From 34-65-8 sp964516135 (GTDB lineage: Bacteria > Pseudomonadota > Alphaproteobacteria > Sphingomonadales > Sphingomonadaceae), in contig CAZEWN010000018.1 in assembly GCA_964516135.1 (NCBI GenBank), forward strand, positions 1 through 64,000: 64,000 nt of DNA, given 5' to 3'. Numbering within the stretch: position 1 is the stretch's first letter; each line of letters starts with the position of its first letter. Both the position numbers and the translations under genes were made by a program. Below, piece after piece: positions 16,511 through 26,907 of the stretch. Under the pieces are notes generated by a model that saw nothing but the letters and a program-made list of their open reading frames with translations, had not been told where the DNA came from and searched no databases.

Positions 16511-16570
16511 GCCTGCTGGGGGTTTCCCAACGGCTTTTCCCTTCTCGTACTTTTGTAAGGAATACGAACC

Positions 16571-16960
16571 ATGGCACGCGAACCCGGCCGGATCAGGCGG
16601 CGCGACAAGAAGAACATCTCGAGCGGCGTCGCGCACGTCAATGCTAGCTTCAACAACACGATGATCACCATCACCGACGCGCAGGGCAATGCGATCAGCT
16701 GGTCCAGCGCCGGCATGATGGGCTTCAAGGGCAGCCGCAAGTCGACGCCTTATGCCGCCCAGGTCGCCGCAGACGATGCCGGCAAGAAGGCCGCCGAACA
16801 CGGCGTCCGCACGCTGGAAGTCGAGATCAAGGGTCCGGGATCGGGCCGCGAAAGTGCCCTGCGCGCGCTTCAGGCGGTCGGTTTCACGATCACCTCGATT
16901 CGCGACGTGACGCCGATCCCGCACAATGGTGTGCGGCCATCGAAACGTCGCCGCGTCTGA
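16571..16960 (+). CDS. rpsK: Small ribosomal subunit protein S11
   Basis: S11 (uS11) is a 30S platform protein near the E site. The 129-aa product contains VAHVNASFNNTMITITDAQG, the GFKGSRKSTPYAAQ loop, and the C-terminal signature RDVTPIPHNGVRPSKRRRV. Length is identical to E. coli S11. A taaggaatac ribosome-binding site precedes the ATG. Confidence 0.98.
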   Translation: MAREPGRIRRRDKKNISSGVAHVNASFNNTMITITDAQGNAISWSSAGMMGFKGSRKSTPYAAQVAADDAGKKAAEHGVRTLEVEIKGPGSGRESALRALQAVGFTITSIRDVTPIPHNGVRPSKRRRV

Positions 16961-17063
16961 TCCGTACCTGCCCGGCAAGGTCGCTCCTTGCCGTCTCTCC
17001 ACGGACCGGACGCGCCACCGCCGGCGCCCCGGTCCGCCCGCATTGAAACCCTAGGGGATATCC

Positions 17064-18119
17064 ATGTCCGTCAACACCAAGAACTGGCAGGAACTCAAGA
17101 AACCCAACAGCCTCGAGGTCAAGGAAAGCAGCGACCGCAAGCGCAAGGCGACATTCGTTGCCGAGCCGCTGGAGCGCGGCTTTGGCCTGACGCTTGGCAA
17201 CGCGCTGCGCCGCGTGCTGCTTTCCAGCCTTCAGGGCGCCGCGATCACCTCGATCAAGATGGAAAACGTGCTGCACGAATTTTCCTCGCTGGCCGGGGTG
17301 CGCGAGGATGTGACCGACATCGTGCTCAACGTGAAGCAGATCGCGCTCAAGATGGAGGGCGAGGGGCCCAAGCGGCTTCAGCTCTCCGTTACCGGCCCGG
17401 CCGAAGTGACCGCGGGCGATATCGCGGTGACCGGTGACATCGAGGTTCTGAACAAGGACCTGGTGATCTGCCACCTCGACGAGGGCGCGACGCTCAACAT
17501 GGAACTGACCGCGGATACCGGCAAGGGCTATGTCCCTGCCGTGGCGAACCGTCCTGTCGACGCGCCGATCGGGCTCATCCCGGTCGACTCGCTCTATTCG
17601 CCCGTGCGCCAGGTCAGTTACAAGGTCGACAACGCCCGCGTCGGGCAGGAACTCGATTACGACAAGCTGAGCCTTACGGTCGAGACCGATGGCACCGTCA
17701 CCCCTGACGATGCCGTCGCCTATGCCGCGCGCATCCTGCAGGATCAGCTCACGCTGTTCGTCCACTTCGAGGACGGCATCCCGCAGGCACAGGGCGGCAT
17801 GATCGGCGTTGCGGCGGAACCGCAGGAATCCGATGCCAACCAGCTCAATCGTTACCTTCTCAAGAAGGTCGACGAGCTGGAATTGTCGGTCCGGTCGGCC
17901 AACTGCCTCAAGAACGACAATATCATCTACATCGGCGACCTGGTCCAGAAGACCGAAGCCGAGATGCTCCGCACGCCCAACTTCGGCCGCAAGAGCCTCA
18001 ACGAAATCAAGGAAGTGCTGTCTTCGATGGGCCTGCGCCTCGGGATGGACATCCCCGGCTGGCCGCCGGAGAACATCGAGGAAATGGCAAAGAAGCTCGA
18101 GCAGGAACTGCTCGGCTAA
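17064..18119 (+). CDS. rpoA: DNA-directed RNA polymerase subunit alpha
   Basis: The alpha dimer nucleates RNA polymerase assembly, and its C-terminal domain binds UP elements and activators. The 351-aa product has the N-terminal dimerisation motif GFGLTLGNALRRVLLSSLQG, a linker around residues 245-260, and the alpha-CTD with ELSVRSANCLKNDNI and GRKSLNEIKEVLSSMGLRLG. It is about 20 residues longer than E. coli alpha, mostly at the ends. It lies between rpsK and rplQ, the standard order. Confidence 0.98.
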   Translation: MSVNTKNWQELKKPNSLEVKESSDRKRKATFVAEPLERGFGLTLGNALRRVLLSSLQGAAITSIKMENVLHEFSSLAGVREDVTDIVLNVKQIALKMEGEGPKRLQLSVTGPAEVTAGDIAVTGDIEVLNKDLVICHLDEGATLNMELTADTGKGYVPAVANRPVDAPIGLIPVDSLYSPVRQVSYKVDNARVGQELDYDKLSLTVETDGTVTPDDAVAYAARILQDQLTLFVHFEDGIPQAQGGMIGVAAEPQESDANQLNRYLLKKVDELELSVRSANCLKNDNIIYIGDLVQKTEAEMLRTPNFGRKSLNEIKEVLSSMGLRLGMDIPGWPPENIEEMAKKLEQELLG

Positions 18120-18210
18120 AGCCATGCGAACAGGGTGATGGGCGGCGACCGTAACTGCCGCCAGGACCGGGCTACCTCATACGGGCCCCTTACGAACGAA
18201 GGATTGAGAA

Positions 18211-18633
18211 ATGCGTCACAAGATCGGCGGCCGCAAGCTGCAGCGCAAGACTGGGCACCGCAAAGCCCTGTTCCGCAACATGGCGGCCGCGCTCATCAAG
18301 CACGAACAGATCATCACCACCGTGGCCAAGGCCAAGGAACTGCGCCCCTATGTCGAAAAGCTGGTGACGCTGGCCAAGCGCGGCGGTCTGTCGAACCGCC
18401 GCCTGGCGCAGAGCCGACTCGGTGACGATGCTCAGCTCAAGAAGCTGTTCGATGTGCTGGCCGAACGCTACGCGACCCGTGACGGTGGCTATACACGCGT
18501 CATCAAGGCCGGCATCCGCGCCAGCGATGCCTCGCAAATGGCGGTGATCGAATTCGTCGACCGCGATGTCGATGCCAAGGGTCAGGATTCGGGCCCTGTC
18601 ATGACCGACGAGGAAGAATTCGAGGACGCTTGA
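18211..18633 (+). CDS. rplQ: Large ribosomal subunit protein L17
   Basis: L17 (bL17) sits near the tunnel exit. The 140-aa product begins MRHKIGGRKLQRKTGHRKAL and has the conserved LIKHEQIITTVAKAKELRP segment. An acidic C-terminal tail (TDEEEFEDA) extends beyond the E. coli protein. It is the last gene of the alpha unit; after it the strand carries secreted-protein genes with their own leader. Upstream aaggattgag provides the ribosome-binding site. Confidence 0.97.
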   Translation: MRHKIGGRKLQRKTGHRKALFRNMAAALIKHEQIITTVAKAKELRPYVEKLVTLAKRGGLSNRRLAQSRLGDDAQLKKLFDVLAERYATRDGGYTRVIKAGIRASDASQMAVIEFVDRDVDAKGQDSGPVMTDEEEFEDA

Positions 18634-18831
18634 TCCATGGGGCGCCCCGCGGCGAATGCCGGGGCCGCATCCGCCATATCGGTCATTTTTCGACCCCTGC
18701 TTTTGTTCATAAATTCCGCGCTTAACCTGAATATGCGCTGTCGGGCCAATTCAGCGAGACCTCAGCGCGGGATTGATAAAACGACCTTCGTAATCGGAAG
18801 CACCTTCGCTTCCGGATATGGAGGACGACCG

Positions 18832-19383
18832 ATGAAGACCATTTCCAAGAGCCTGGTCGGGACCATCGCGGCTGGCGCGATGGCGATGACTTCTGCCGCC
18901 CCCGCGATGGCGCAGTATCGTGACCGTGACCGCGGGATCGACGCGGGCGACATCATCGCCGGCGCGGTGATCCTCGGCGGCATTGCCGCTGTTGCCTCGG
19001 CCGTCGGCAACAATCGCGGCTACGATTACCGCTACGACAACAACTATCGCTACCACGATCGCGGTTATGGCTACGGCTACAGCAACCGCTACGGCAGCCC
19101 GCGTCAGGCGGTCGAACAATGCATCCGCGCCGTCGAGAACGACGCGCGCCGGGCCGGCTATCGCTTTGCCGACGTGACACAGATCCGCGATGTCGATGAC
19201 CAGCGCAACGGTTGGCGTGTGCGCGGAAACCTGGTGGTCGATGGCGGCTATGGCCGCTACAATAGCCGCTGGGGGTACAACCGCGACCGTTATCGCAACG
19301 ACGATGCGGGTCGGTTCACCTGCCGCGTCGATCGGGGCCGGGTCTCCGACGTCGATTACAGCGGCATTCGCAACCTTCGCTGA
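18832..19383 (+). CDS. Secreted glycine-zipper protein, paralogue 1
   Basis: Function unknown; probably an envelope protein. The ATG at 18832 follows a ggagg ribosome-binding site and gives 183 aa with a signal peptide (MKTISKSLVGTIAAGAMAMT, cleavage at AMA-Q). A Gly/Ala-rich segment IIAGAVILGGIAAVASAVG resembles a membrane-inserting glycine zipper. A Tyr/Arg/Asn-rich linker follows, then a C-terminal domain with CIRAVENDARRAGY and FTCRVDRGRVSDVDYSGI. A small inverted repeat (cggaag...cttccg, 18795-18814) lies in the leader. The next gene has the same architecture. Confidence 0.85.
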   Translation: MKTISKSLVGTIAAGAMAMTSAAPAMAQYRDRDRGIDAGDIIAGAVILGGIAAVASAVGNNRGYDYRYDNNYRYHDRGYGYGYSNRYGSPRQAVEQCIRAVENDARRAGYRFADVTQIRDVDDQRNGWRVRGNLVVDGGYGRYNSRWGYNRDRYRNDDAGRFTCRVDRGRVSDVDYSGIRNLR

Positions 19384-19500
19384 TCGCGGGTTCGGATAAT
19401 TGCATACCGGAAAGGCGGTTCAGGCTGGTGACAGTCGGGGCCGCCTAACCGTTTGTTTTAACCTGGCGGCATTCTGTCGCCAGAGCCGGGGGTTGATGTC

Positions 19501-20184
19501 ATGGCCCGAATAAGTATGCCTGCCGCTGCGCTGGGGTTTGCCGCCGCGATTTCGACGGTAGCGACGCCCGCCTTTGCCGCCGATTTCTCGCTTGCCAGCG
19601 CCCGCGCTGCGGTGCCGGTCGCGCCGGTGGTCGGTTCCAATGACCAGAACGTGCAGGGCTATCGCTGGGATCGCGGACGTTATCGCCATCGTCACCGCAC
19701 CAGTGTTGGCGATGTCCTGACGGGCGTGTTGATCCTGGGTGGAATCGCAGCCGTCGCCAGCGCCGCATCGCGTAACGACCGCTCGCGCGACGACTACCGC
19801 TATCGCGATTTTCGCCCCTATCGCGGCGACAGCCGTTACGATGATGCGCGGGGCATTGATAATGCGGTGCGGATCTGCGTGGACGAAATCGAACGCGATG
19901 CCCGGGTCGAAAGCGTCGACGGAGTGGATCGTACCGGCGCAGGTTGGCAAGTCAGCGGCGTTCTGTTCGATGGTGCGGGTTTCACCTGCCGGATCGGTGC
20001 CGACGGGCGGATCGACAATGTCGACTACGGCCGGGGCGACCGTTACGAGGCATCGGCGCAGGATGGGCAGTGGGATGCCGATCGCTATCGCTCGGCCCGC
20101 GCGCGGATTGATGCGCACGTACCCGCTGTGCAGGATCAGCCGATACCCGCCTATCCCGGCGGCCCGCTGCCGGGCGAGGAATAG
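19501..20184 (+). CDS. Secreted glycine-zipper protein, paralogue 2
   Basis: Function unknown. The 227-aa product has a signal peptide (ending TPAFAADF), the segment VLTGVLILGGIAAVASAAS, a Tyr/Arg/Asp-rich linker, and the C-terminal domain CVDEIERDARVESVDG...FTCRIGADGRIDNVDYG. All of these match the preceding gene in order, so the two are tandem paralogues. This copy has an extra Pro-rich C-terminal tail (QPIPAYPGGPLPGEE). The gap between them is 117 bp. Confidence 0.85.
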   Translation: MARISMPAAALGFAAAISTVATPAFAADFSLASARAAVPVAPVVGSNDQNVQGYRWDRGRYRHRHRTSVGDVLTGVLILGGIAAVASAASRNDRSRDDYRYRDFRPYRGDSRYDDARGIDNAVRICVDEIERDARVESVDGVDRTGAGWQVSGVLFDGAGFTCRIGADGRIDNVDYGRGDRYEASAQDGQWDADRYRSARARIDAHVPAVQDQPIPAYPGGPLPGEE

Positions 20185-20190
20185 CCGGGC

Positions 20191-20814
20191 TCAGTCCGCT
20201 TTGGCGCTGTCGGCATAGGCGGGTAGCGCGAGCTTCCATTTGATAGCCGCGCCGCGCAGTGCGAAACCGGCGATCCATGCCGCCGCCCACACCGGCGCCT
20301 GGGGCAGTCCAGCCAGCGCGCCGCCCAACGTTATCAGCGCGGCGAGCGCGGCAGCGGTGACGTATAGCTCGGGGCGCATGATGATCGACGGCACGCCCGC
20401 GATCACGTCGCGCGCGATGCCGCCCGCGCAGCCAGTCACGACGCCCAGCACCGCCGCCGGGACTGGCGCGACTCCGAATGCCAGCGCCTTGGCCGTGCCC
20501 AGCACCGCGAACGCGGCCAGACCCGCCGCGTCGGCCCATTCGAGCAGCTCGTTCTCCCACCACCGGCGCGGGGTCCACCACGCGATCAGCGCGGTGGCAA
20601 AGATCACCGGCGCGACCCACGGGTTGTGCAGCCAGAACGCGGGCACCCCGATCAGCATGTCACGCAATGATCCGCCGCCGACCCCCGTCACGAGCGCGAA
20701 GAACGCCATCGTCACGAATGTCTGCCGCAGCCGCGCGGCCAACAGCGCACCAGTCAGCGCGAAGACTGCCGTGCCGAGCAGGTCGAGTGCGGGGGGAAGT
20801 GCGGGCGGGTTCAC
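20191..20814 (-). CDS. TRIC-type channel family protein (UPF0126)
   Basis: Inner-membrane protein of the bacterial trimeric intracellular cation channel-like family. The start is GTG at 20814, overlapping the stop of the upstream PepSY gene (gtga). The 207-aa product has two internal repeats with the family signature: LTGALLAARLR...VTGVGGGSLRDML and VLGTAKAL...VTGCAGGIARDVI. Each repeat has three hydrophobic helices and a central Gly-rich kink. Ion selectivity cannot be read from the sequence. It is translationally coupled to the PepSY gene. Confidence 0.88.
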   Translation of the reverse strand: MNPPALPPALDLLGTAVFALTGALLAARLRQTFVTMAFFALVTGVGGGSLRDMLIGVPAFWLHNPWVAPVIFATALIAWWTPRRWWENELLEWADAAGLAAFAVLGTAKALAFGVAPVPAAVLGVVTGCAGGIARDVIAGVPSIIMRPELYVTAAALAALITLGGALAGLPQAPVWAAAWIAGFALRGAAIKWKLALPAYADSAKAD

Positions 20815-21515
20815 GCCGGTTCCGCCGGAATGCGGGGCCGCGCCTTGCGCCGGCGGAACAGCAGCACGCAGCCGAGCGCGGCGCCGATGGCGGATAGCGC
20901 GGCAAACAGGATCAGGATCGGATGAGAGGTATCCTCGCGCGTTTCCAGGTCCATGATGTGAAGGCCCCACATCAGGTCGAACAACCGCCACCAGCGCGTA
21001 CGGACCGCCTCGATTTCACCCGTGTCGCGGCCGACATATACGTGCGTGCCATCCGCCAGCGCCACCTGCCACACGGGAACCTCCCGGCGGAAATCGAATG
21101 GCACCGCATCGGCGGTGAACAGGGTGACGCGTTCCGCCGCTTCTCCGCCCTTGATCCTGCGGGCCACCAGCCCGCGTGCCTGGGCGGCGGTCATGGGCTG
21201 GATCGACGCGCCCGTGGCCAGGTCACGGCGGCGGATCGTGCCATCCATCATCGTCAGCACCGCGACAGCGCGCCCATCCTGCATGCGCGCGTGAATTTCG
21301 CGGATCGGCCCCTCCACCGCGCCGAATGTGTCGTCGGCCAGCGATAACGGTAGTGCTGGCGCGTCGATACGGAGGTGTTCGCCCCGCACTGTCTCGATGG
21401 GCCGTGCCACCATAACCAGCCCGGTTGCGGTCCACATGAGGATCGGTACCCCAACCAGCCAGCCGAGCCAGATATGCCAGCGTGCGATCTGCCGCATCGT
21501 GGGCCGGGGCGCCAT
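20811..21515 (-). CDS. PepSY-associated TM helix protein
   Basis: Likely inner-membrane protein of the PepSY_TM type, often linked to iron/siderophore or respiratory functions; its role here is unknown. The start at 21515 (MAPRPTMRQIARWHIWLGW) gives 234 aa. One N-terminal TM helix with the IARWHIWLGW motif leads into a periplasmic PepSY-like domain (VPVWQVALADGTHVYVGRDTGEI). A second TM helix near the C-terminus (ILILFAALSAIGAALGCVLL) is followed by a basic tail. The GLHIMD motif follows the usual pattern. Confidence 0.82.
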   Translation of the reverse strand: MAPRPTMRQIARWHIWLGWLVGVPILMWTATGLVMVARPIETVRGEHLRIDAPALPLSLADDTFGAVEGPIREIHARMQDGRAVAVLTMMDGTIRRRDLATGASIQPMTAAQARGLVARRIKGGEAAERVTLFTADAVPFDFRREVPVWQVALADGTHVYVGRDTGEIEAVRTRWWRLFDLMWGLHIMDLETREDTSHPILILFAALSAIGAALGCVLLFRRRKARPRIPAEPA

Positions 21516-21540
21516 GATCAAGCGATCCCTCTGGCGCCGT

Positions 21541-22302
21541 TCAGCGCGACGGGGAGGCCCGGTTTCTGAAATTCCATGTCCGCCCGCCCTCGATCGCGCC
21601 GATGGCGATTCCATAGCCAATTATCGGAGCGACGCCATAGCCCAGCAGGGGGGTGGGATAGGGGCCGGTCAGCGACGCAATGGCCAACCCCAGATAAAAT
21701 CCCGCGAGCGCAGCCCCGTCTGCCCCCGCACGCAGCGGAGCCGCGATCGCGGCGAGCAAGGCGGCGGCGGCGGCAGCGGCGAGCGGCCCTGACCAGGTGG
21801 CGAGATGCTGCAGCACGTCCTCGACATGGGGAACCGGCATCAGTGGATCGGTGCGTTCGAACGTGAGCACGACTGCAAGCGCGGCACAGGTGGCCGAAGC
21901 CGGCGCCCAGGCCGACCGCTGCAGCAATGCACCAGCGAAAAGCGCGGCCGCTAATGCAAGGGCGGTACCGCGATCCGGCTGGGCCGTCAGCGCGGCGGCG
22001 ACAATGGCCACAGCGGCGAGTGACGCAGCATCCGCGCGCCTTGCCGCGACCACCACGAAAGCGGGGAGCACGGTCATCCCGACGTGGAGCGCGACCGGCC
22101 CCAGATCGAGCCAGCGCCGCACGCCGTCCAGCGGCGTTCCCACGACCAGCGTCAAACCGACCAGAAGCGGTGCGGCGACCAAAATTGTCGCAGGATGTCT
22201 CCACCTCACGAAAGCCAGTGCGAGGGCAGCCACAAGCGCGCCGAGGTTGACGAGCACAAACACGATCGGTGCACCGCGCAGCGCCATCGCCAATGCACCC
22301 AT
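21541..22302 (-). CDS. Polytopic membrane protein of unknown function
   Basis: I do not recognise the family. The 253-aa product is almost entirely hydrophobic, with about eight Ala/Leu-rich membrane segments and few charged loops (HVEDVLQHLATWSG, GTPLDGVRRWLDLG). It ends with a Gly/Tyr-rich region, LLGYGVAPIIGYG. It is co-directional with the PepSY and channel genes (25 bp upstream of the PepSY start) and follows the DUF4403 gene by 62 bp, so it is probably in the same transcription unit. The start at 22302 is the first good ATG. Confidence 0.7.
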   Translation of the reverse strand: MGALAMALRGAPIVFVLVNLGALVAALALAFVRWRHPATILVAAPLLVGLTLVVGTPLDGVRRWLDLGPVALHVGMTVLPAFVVVAARRADAASLAAVAIVAAALTAQPDRGTALALAAALFAGALLQRSAWAPASATCAALAVVLTFERTDPLMPVPHVEDVLQHLATWSGPLAAAAAAALLAAIAAPLRAGADGAALAGFYLGLAIASLTGPYPTPLLGYGVAPIIGYGIAIGAIEGGRTWNFRNRASPSR

Positions 22303-22364
22303 GCCGATGGCCAGTGCCAGCGAAGCTTGCGCGACCGAGCGCGATCGAGGCGGCCGCGCGGCGT

Positions 22365-23846
22365 TCAGCGCGGGGCGAGCCGGATGTCTGCGGTGCCAGT
22401 ACCCCAGACGGGCAAATACAGACCTTGCCCGGCGGCCTTCAGTTCGCCGGTACGCACATCCTCGATCCGGGCGCGGATCAGCAGGTCGCCCTCGCGCTTG
22501 CTTTCGATCGCGGTTGCCACCTTGCCCATCAGCTCGTCATAATCGCGTTCGAAATTCTGTGCCAGCGCGTTGCCGATCGTCTGCGCGAAACCGGGAGAAT
22601 TGGCGAGCGCCAGCAGCAGGTCGGCATCGGCACGGTCAGTGTCCCCAGTGATCCGGACCTGCGAGAAACCCACTTCGCGCGAACCTGCCTCGTTTGCCGG
22701 AACTGCGGTGAGCCAGACCTTGCCGCGGGCGCTGCCCAGGTCGCCGCCGCGCTGGGTCGCGCTGAATTCGACCCCTACCGCCACTCTGCCGCGCGTGGCG
22801 CCATATGCCTCGACCCGCCCGAATTTTGCCTCGATCGGGCCAAGGCCGGGCACGTCGAAGGGGCGTGCCGATCGCTTGACCAGCGCGCGGGCGATGACAG
22901 GTTCCAGCTCGTCATAATCGGCGATCACGGGGATGAAGAACATCAGCTTACCTGGTTCCTCGGCCAGCCGGGCCAGCGGGGGCAGGGGGGTGCGCGCGGG
23001 ATCCGCCGGTCGATCCCCCACAAACGTTTCGGTGCGCGCCCTCATCCCCAAGCGCAGCTCCAGCCGTCGCCCGTTCACCGAATAACCACCATACTGGAGC
23101 TGCTGCGGTGTGATCCGCATCCACACCGCCGGGTTCGCGCGATTGAGCTGGAGCGAGGTGAAGGCCTGGCCCCACAGCCGATCAATATCGGCCCGCAGGT
23201 TCAGCTTGGCCAATTCGCGCGGCAGTGTGCGTTCCAGCCGCGCGACGATCCCTTTCAGCTTGCTGTCGGCCGCATTGGTGAATTCGATCCGCTGGCCCAA
23301 GAAATCGACATGCGGGGCGTCGGTCCAGTCATATTCGATGTCGATGGTCGCGCGCGGGTTCCAGCGACGGTCGAGCGAGAGGCGGGCCACTGCGTTCACC
23401 CGCGCATCGGCGGTCGCGGTCTCCTGCTTCAGGATGCCGCCGATATCCCTCGCGCGCACGACCGCGCGGATCGGCATGGTGACCACGATGTCCTGCCCGC
23501 GGCCCGACAGGGTCAGGGCGCCCCGCGTAACGGTGCCAGTGATGTCGCATCGGAGGGTCGGGGTCTTTAGCCGGACAAAGGCAACCTTGATCCGTTCGGA
23601 AGGCACGCAGACCTGGTCCCGTTCGTCGATGGTCCAGAGCTGGCGTGGGATTTCGCGCTCCAGTTGACGGGCAAGACCGGCCAGATCCGCAGTAACAGGG
23701 ACGGCAATGACCGAATCCTGCGCCGGAACGGCAATGGTGTCGCTTGCGCGGGGGGGTGGTCCACCGGCCTCCCCGCTCTTGCAACCCGACAGCGCAAGGC
23801 ATGCCCCAGCCACCAACGCGAGAATACGCGGTCCCCCGATATACAT
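22365..23846 (-). CDS. DUF4403 family lipoprotein
   Basis: Envelope lipoprotein of unknown function; DUF4403 proteins are thought to resemble lipid-binding tubular folds, but this is not established. The start at 23846 gives 493 aa with a lipoprotein signal (MYIGGPRILALVAGACLALS then GC, lipobox LALSGC, Cys22). The N-terminal VIAVPVTADLAGLARQLERE and the long beta-rich body with repeated basic-hydrophobic strands fit the family. It lies 59 bp downstream of lpd and may be the last gene of that operon. Confidence 0.8.
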   Translation of the reverse strand: MYIGGPRILALVAGACLALSGCKSGEAGGPPPRASDTIAVPAQDSVIAVPVTADLAGLARQLEREIPRQLWTIDERDQVCVPSERIKVAFVRLKTPTLRCDITGTVTRGALTLSGRGQDIVVTMPIRAVVRARDIGGILKQETATADARVNAVARLSLDRRWNPRATIDIEYDWTDAPHVDFLGQRIEFTNAADSKLKGIVARLERTLPRELAKLNLRADIDRLWGQAFTSLQLNRANPAVWMRITPQQLQYGGYSVNGRRLELRLGMRARTETFVGDRPADPARTPLPPLARLAEEPGKLMFFIPVIADYDELEPVIARALVKRSARPFDVPGLGPIEAKFGRVEAYGATRGRVAVGVEFSATQRGGDLGSARGKVWLTAVPANEAGSREVGFSQVRITGDTDRADADLLLALANSPGFAQTIGNALAQNFERDYDELMGKVATAIESKREGDLLIRARIEDVRTGELKAAGQGLYLPVWGTGTADIRLAPR

Positions 23847-23905
23847 GCCCGTTGGTGCCCCTGATAGCCCTTGGGGCGACAACCGGCGAGCGGGAACGCG
23901 GTTCC

Positions 23906-25301
<1,396 letters not shown>

Positions 25302-25309
<8 letters not shown>

Positions 25310-25633
25310 CGTTTTCCTCCGCTGGCACTGTGTTCCAATTCCCGCCCGCGGTGCTTTTCGCGCAGGCATTGACGATGCCTTCGATCCGCTCGCGGCTGAC
25401 ATCGTCGAGCGTCAGGTCGCTGTCGGCCATGAAGGTGTCGGCGCTGCACTGGCATACCTCCGCCACGCGGCCCGCGACGATGCCGGCATTTTCGGCCACC
25501 TGTTCGCATTGGGCAGCGACGGCGTTACGCACCTCGCCCTGCACCGCCTCGCCCGCGATCTGCGTTGCGGCATCGCAACCGGCGAGAGCCAGCGCAGCAA
25601 TACCGAGCGCCATCTGAGAAGTGTGTTTCCTCA

Positions 25634-25637
<4 letters not shown>
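25302..25637 (-). CDS. Small Cys-rich lipoprotein inside the odh operon
   Basis: Unknown function. The 111-aa product has a lipoprotein signal (MMRKHTSQMALGIAALALAG, Cys21 in LALAGC). The mature part has four further cysteines (AAQCEQ, AEVCQCSADT, VNACAKS), which suggests disulfides in the periplasm. It overlaps sucB upstream by 4 bp (atga) and lpd downstream by 8 bp, so it is translationally coupled to both. Tandem ATGs at 25637 and 25634. An envelope lipoprotein placed between E2 and E3 genes is unexpected. Confidence 0.85.
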
Positions 25638-26896
<1,259 letters not shown>

Positions 26897-26907
26897 CGTG
26901 CTGTTCC

